Below, one piece after another: positions 63,701 to 64,000 of a DNA stretch of 64,000 bases (the stretch's first letter is position 1; each line of letters opens with the position of its first letter). The stretch lies in contig QXJR01000010.1 in assembly GCA_020975725.1 (NCBI GenBank), positions 577,501 to 641,500 of the forward strand, in the 5' to 3' direction. The stretch is from Picocystis sp. L7. Its lineage: Eukaryota > Chlorophyta > Picocystophyceae > Picocystales > Picocystaceae. The position numbers were made by a program, and so were the translations under genes. The notes below the pieces were generated by a model. It was not told where the DNA came from. It did not search any database and saw nothing but the letters and a program-made list of their open reading frames with translations.

Positions 63701-64000
63701 CCATTGGTACTACAGCCAAACGAAGCCGCCGGGAGCCTGTTCCTGGAGTGCACCCTATCCATGAGCACGGGATCCGTAATTGCTTCCTCGGGGGAAGGAT
63801 CGGAGCCTTCCAGGCACGTGCACTTTGCCGGCAAGCTTGCCAAGTACCTGGTTGCATCGGATGAGATTGGGTCAGGGCACACACAAGGGTTCCTTCCAAT
63901 GCTGCTGGGCATGCACACCCAGCAGAAACCTCTCTTGGCTTCCATTGCACTAACAAGTAGGGATGCGCACCGCGGGACGTTAATCGACCCGGCCATGATG
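51719..64000 (+). CDS. Type I polyketide synthase with CoA-ligase loading domain, no AT domain seen (3' end outside window)
   Basis: At least 4,094 codons in one frame, without intron or stop to the window edge. Starts possible at 51719 or 51767. Approximate order by nucleotide: adenylate-forming ligase 51860-53460 (YTSGTTGTPKG, YGMTECCG, GWFRTGDLAYLD, GSGKVTK); KR-like region without recognisable catalytic motifs 53515-54390; ACP1 54415-54640 and ACP2 54680-54870; KS1 55018-56150 (DTACSAS, HGTGT, GHAEPAAG); DH-like 56190-57010; ACP3 57085-57300 (GMDSLGA); KS2 57440-58650 (NTACSSS, HGTGT, GHAEAAAG); DH-like 58690-59460; KR structural half 59540-60050; ER 60080-60940 (AASGGVGLASGQ); KR 60960-61520 (TGGTGSLG, SSVASLLGSPGQANY); ACP4 61845-62050 (GLDSLGA); KS3 62190-63385 (DTACSSS, HGTGT, AHTEAAAG); DH from 63440 (FLLDHVVLDRMIFPGAGY). 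KS Cys-His-His residues are intact in all three. No acyltransferase lies between any KS and DH. It would build a chain from a CoA-ligase-activated carboxylic acid starter; the product is unknown. Confidence 0.93.
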   Translation, partial: MGGWWKRRTKREDVERMTPATMGREGDPLEAGTTNPQQEQGSKNVPRDRQGAWKAWNDTWMLPARGDRKADVVEYDRNGDWKTLGYEEILARAKAMRRFLRQVVRCKPGDRIAVLSSNSASVLEIHFAASQEGLIVLNLNVHLTPDELAHIVKDSEPTCCFLEDEKRETIVKALQIAGVQLDTVWLITMGRLQGVPLHEATDYEEVCDQYGQLPGLPCQGSGMAGYMMYYTSGTTGTPKGVVLSQSAVHSHACGTIVEMGLSQDDVWGHFAPMFHLVDAFAMYAISMVGGRHVIPHRFNALSALAVVEREGVTCVNFASTMLTILVSGRSIQCNALHSMRILSCGGSPLPPAVASTVIAFVGCEFFVSYGMTECCGKISMSLVPKPKVATYPEAALSFVCSSGRPFCLNDVRVVDAQKETDVVPGSKEVGEVWIRGSSVFTGYWQVPLSYESSFAQGWFRTGDLAYLDSSGFISIVDRAKDMILCGGENVYCAEVEAILHRHEGVSQAAVFGIPDELMGEIPCAAVTLKDKANVTTESLKQFCARFLSSYKIPGDILIVDSLPLTGSGKVTKSKLKSLYSQRHRAACEPQQQCGQHSISFREVAWRKVDAHDLEEHTTCDTRRWLVLNFAETMDVSLNFAKGDGYPCNVLSFSSSGFDVQVIEEVLLESYGSLDLIIVSMEEEMHSSLCCIVKRVLAFADTCLHAPHLVFAMEGVVVYKDYVCFPAFFDLCARYNTHLGMSVFWYNHGQLAGSKTDLTSVAKKLLHLSEIDCSPGLHQYLVKSSNSFYHLMLLPTGQDDPNRRSILDNAASALFVCRRGIIDNLDRLEAIVPDQGFSTVCCSEALDTFSSGTFLEVVRGRKFSHVGILSNADTHGNEDFLAFAGCIEQLVERKVPSSRSELVLSDVSKILEKVSAKVMGHHVALNQPLMDQGMNSMMAVQLTEALERELSTALPATLVFDFPTIEDMAASIATAGKSTGEEGKQVCDEISCAVREFVGFDLDERLPLLDNGLTSISAVALSQKLSEISGVEVPSTLVFDYPNLESLKNYFSSMHKSVPVGNVAPQARDTGRQFDISVTANSGDLPTSCCWDKNNRGEDCIDVVPLDRWQWRPNGLWALGGFLDAVDMIDAVAVGLSAAEAEMTDPQQRRLLHHELILRTCNTNHDSYKGVYVGISMVEYPRLFSFLSQKMTAFHATGSHLSVASGRISYTFGYGGPAITVDTACSASLVATHMGKTALSNQECNQISVGGVNMMFHPQWTIACGRAGMLSADSHCKTMDISADGYVRSEACILFHFEPAGHPVNAQAAILKGSAVNQDGRSSSLTAPNGPSQQKVIGYALGNAGSLPANVVGMELHGTGTALGDPIEVGALWRVLAGPLCARAVCLSSTKSIFGHAEPAAGILGLLRLSEAVSMKSFLPVSNLRTVNPYVARVLESSKPLGAVAREPTPQFALEGSDVWGVSAFAFQGTNAHALISTGSDGTFTKTKAGEEASFIEAKRFWVVPILHPTLRGVAGCSSRHKMQVTLQRTSTSLSYLFGTSVKGYEYIPMSTLLDIEVSCGRMLRMDGSKVLVQNFVTSFFPSTQLLLDTDGSSLVFAVEFDALLGVSDAVMQEEQGRSSVFSCKFSTWRAVLGVTRVCSRKQSIGIGSLCSLDPSDSAASAYEKCICQGEVYLPRRESPLAHFISPGAVECLSQAATHRGLPGMVPTSCGCFHLSEGRAHGLHALMGESRVHKRTKQQLLSGRAAGAFWLHVAFVSNQKLMHSGQFPSSASSKQAGNYAMSAPGGGALKVEVLACIQDCVNDVLGEAVKVHEPLMASGMDSLGAVEIVHRLRSIFHVEIPETLTFDYPTISAIYEYISLLVEKEERLLLPSAQDPVSMQRSTHRKHHLVSIVSQSARMPHCRNHIDDADLISVAHLQRWDPERNISRPNEISTRFGGFFHDVHFFDASTFGISLIEGELMDPQQRIILEEVLNAMHPQPRLCSNLDQTSCVLGIAPGTYYSVCAENMKCQNPYVVTAVDMSVASGRISYTFGLHGPSISVNTACSSSLVAFHLCIQTNDGSMSHGIAGGVQVYVTAATSFMVASAQMLAADGRCKTVDAAADGYVRGEAVGIIRVGFLHPLSSERNASIGYLKSLGTAVNQDGRSSSLTAPHGPSQERVIHTALNESFLENKLEIQSLQMHGTGTSLGDPIEIGAITRVLQHVRGMMCHRTFTLASWKTSAGHAEAAAGVSASISNLLNLQDGQHMPLLHLRVLNPFVAKSLSMNQCSGDSPFAIPRQRSCSSRLIHDSCSAGLVSSFAFQGTNAHVVFGNDLSGLTYPFHHQATRLYRKLALWASPQKSVLLRTVQCYKELQEFDVSLNYSALAGVRGISLQGAAWPFKCVLLESFHAAACLLLDSVEEVLMPAVKNAVFPASLVEEVDKAGSKYVLDCIVRLEQNQGFACAKYLRQSDSEGTMIAASEICMLQQRQLTGADVRQLQPEALVLALPPKSRQLQKTGQVCGLTAIQETSARPAILLQSTVQLMAGVGKSGPKSISLYASEAPADDCLHLCGFLSGQLTVQCEERWTLYAAGRSQLSVQIRDVVAPTATDDAHIQSAAHPMEESPQNSILYNVVWNVSGCFRKAPSLDAAHNSAFKAAKTSMDTFCGRKMCAQFLEILQQRPGTLSLLTEAGSTGANECAANNMLSNDPSFLHVQGFWGLIRAACQESSSLWFTGARVHSNKGGTSTDLSQRCMENNLGYGGLLRANTLASAQLVRLQLNSKSSMPFTHFFSNYGRFPHNNCWQENNFRDGGQVAVRIMATGLRFAEFLEILEGKCLSCSTLGLDCSFVVIANKDETIAAGTKALGIVPKALNGLAYVTSSTLALLPPTVSFEEAATMPTVFVTADLTLGRGGNAGMGDRVLIQAASGGVGLASGQVTRAGGGHVLGTAGNPGKRSLLRQLGALHVGSSRDTSFAEICAWSGSVDLVLNSLTSPGMVSSSLSVLAPGGCFCEIGKRDIWCAGSVMMERVDVSYELVAVDFLPPLVHWQALQRLAHLLGQGLIHPLMHTCHSLGSTAEALRQMSKARHVGKVVVHDGSCRAMPLSGGVLITGGTGSLGILTSGWLLERQFSHFRLGGRSGHCPDYQLRKLVRASSAVSICRVDVGCQAECAAFQCVSYGRSYHSPPWTSRVHAGGLLVDATVGNQSSALLRASFAPKVNGLLNLHQWGGLWPQQMGIAFSSVASLLGSPGQANYSAANAVLDFWCDSSQCKGISTVSIQWGAWAGGGMSNKDKSTARTLERMGMSFLQVEEGFGALQAILCGQCVDSLSLRPLGGQAVAVPFQWKKFCQNLRGTNNSSCLFVEDFNPRDLPPSADDKPYQHVTLQERDLGDKTKNDKEVFDSVAAAVKIAMGEEIPPDQPLMAAGLDSLGAISLKDSLVKAFGADLPDTLAFDYPTIDAIHTMLMETVFGVITQTDVYLSHRNFDGAERAVSYLHAASWQLPCSVDEDIPHDTVMHTPTERWDVEAEQWATAKAIARFGSFLKSIDKFDGVMFNVSASEAMAMDPQHRLLLESSLSVLYGDRASSTNVRSQLDDCDVVVGIAPGDYQGLCIQHRKFDSTFTATGTTTSLASGRLSYVFGMHGRCLSIDTACSSSLTALHIACFPRQLSPKLVGGVQLYCTPWTTLAVGLAGMLSPEGRCKTLDSAANGYARGEACLSFLVLTEPGDVSANKSAVSVMGTAINQDGRSSTLTAPHGPSQQQVIMRALCDAECKQDQMDKVQLHGTGTLLGDPIEMGAFTNAIAEPAGVDTPVAVAASKAIFAHTEAAAGLLSVALAWKYSLNCSERGNAHLRFVSPMVISSMSGNRRAPFRIHCYIARDRAAMPTAKSSAPCIDGISAFAFQGSNAHAILQSTIHPIQHNIYAEASKFRTQLTSCYWPANHMWLLPVHATVSTNQITISAFLGRPGCSFLLDHVVLDRMIFPGAGYMELVSSASSLVLESGEASAAQGVLVGGSIPQPLVLQPNEAAGSLFLECTLSMSTGSVIASSGEGSEPSRHVHFAGKLAKYLVASDEIGSGHTQGFLPMLLGMHTQQKPLLASIALTSRDAHRGTLIDPAMM

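Noticed and set aside
51719-64000. Nonribosomal peptide synthetase or fatty acid synthase
   Set aside because: The adenylating domain is followed by ACP and KS domains with no condensation domain, and three KS domains in one chain exclude an ordinary type I fatty acid synthase.

Overview
The window is nuclear DNA of a photosynthetic eukaryote, most likely a green-lineage (Viridiplantae) alga. Support comes from a plant-type RbcX Rubisco chaperone, a PcyA-type bilin reductase, a fatty acid photodecarboxylase with the photoenzyme's active-site Cys and Arg, a TIC32-like short-chain dehydrogenase, a plant-length dephospho-CoA kinase with a C-terminal membrane segment, and nuclear RFC1, QCR7, FIP1, TBC and METTL9 genes. 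Most genes read as one open frame. The only intron I can argue for lies near the 5' end of an acyl-CoA-binding protein gene. I cannot name the species.

Layout. 1-3.7 kb: 3' end of RFC1, pcyA, and QCR7 on the minus strand. 5.65-16.3 kb: a PIF/Harbinger DNA transposon (transposase plus a minus-strand Myb/SANT-like partner), split by a 7.5-kb Ty3/gypsy-type LTR retrotransposon whose two LTRs look identical. Its pol frame carries a C5 cytosine DNA methyltransferase domain between RNase H and integrase. 16.5-31.2 kb: dephospho-CoA kinase, a small coiled-coil ORF, TIC32-like SDR, FIP1 (-), TBC Rab-GAP (-), ZIP metal transporter, and a large multi-domain glycosyltransferase (-). 33-45.2 kb: acyl-CoA-binding protein, PLP aminotransferase (-), RbcX, METTL9 (-), a DUF2237 protein (-), and a bacterial-like type II P-type ATPase. 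47.7-64 kb: fatty acid photodecarboxylase, then an intronless giant type I polyketide synthase that runs off the right edge.

The polyketide synthase has at least 4,094 codons without a stop. In order it shows an acyl/aryl-CoA-ligase-type loading domain, a KR-like region with no recognisable catalytic core, tandem ACPs, KS1, DH-like, ACP, KS2, DH-like, ER, KR, ACP, KS3 and DH. No acyltransferase domain is visible, so malonyl loading would need a partner enzyme. The photodecarboxylase sits just upstream on the same strand, so this end of the window is rich in fatty-acyl and polyketide chemistry, though a functional link is only inference.

Intergenic stretches are long (0.7-2.5 kb), hold several minisatellites and GC-rich hairpins, and often carry ACGTG-core (G-box-like) motifs near gene starts. 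I found no rRNA, tRNA or CRISPR signal by eye.
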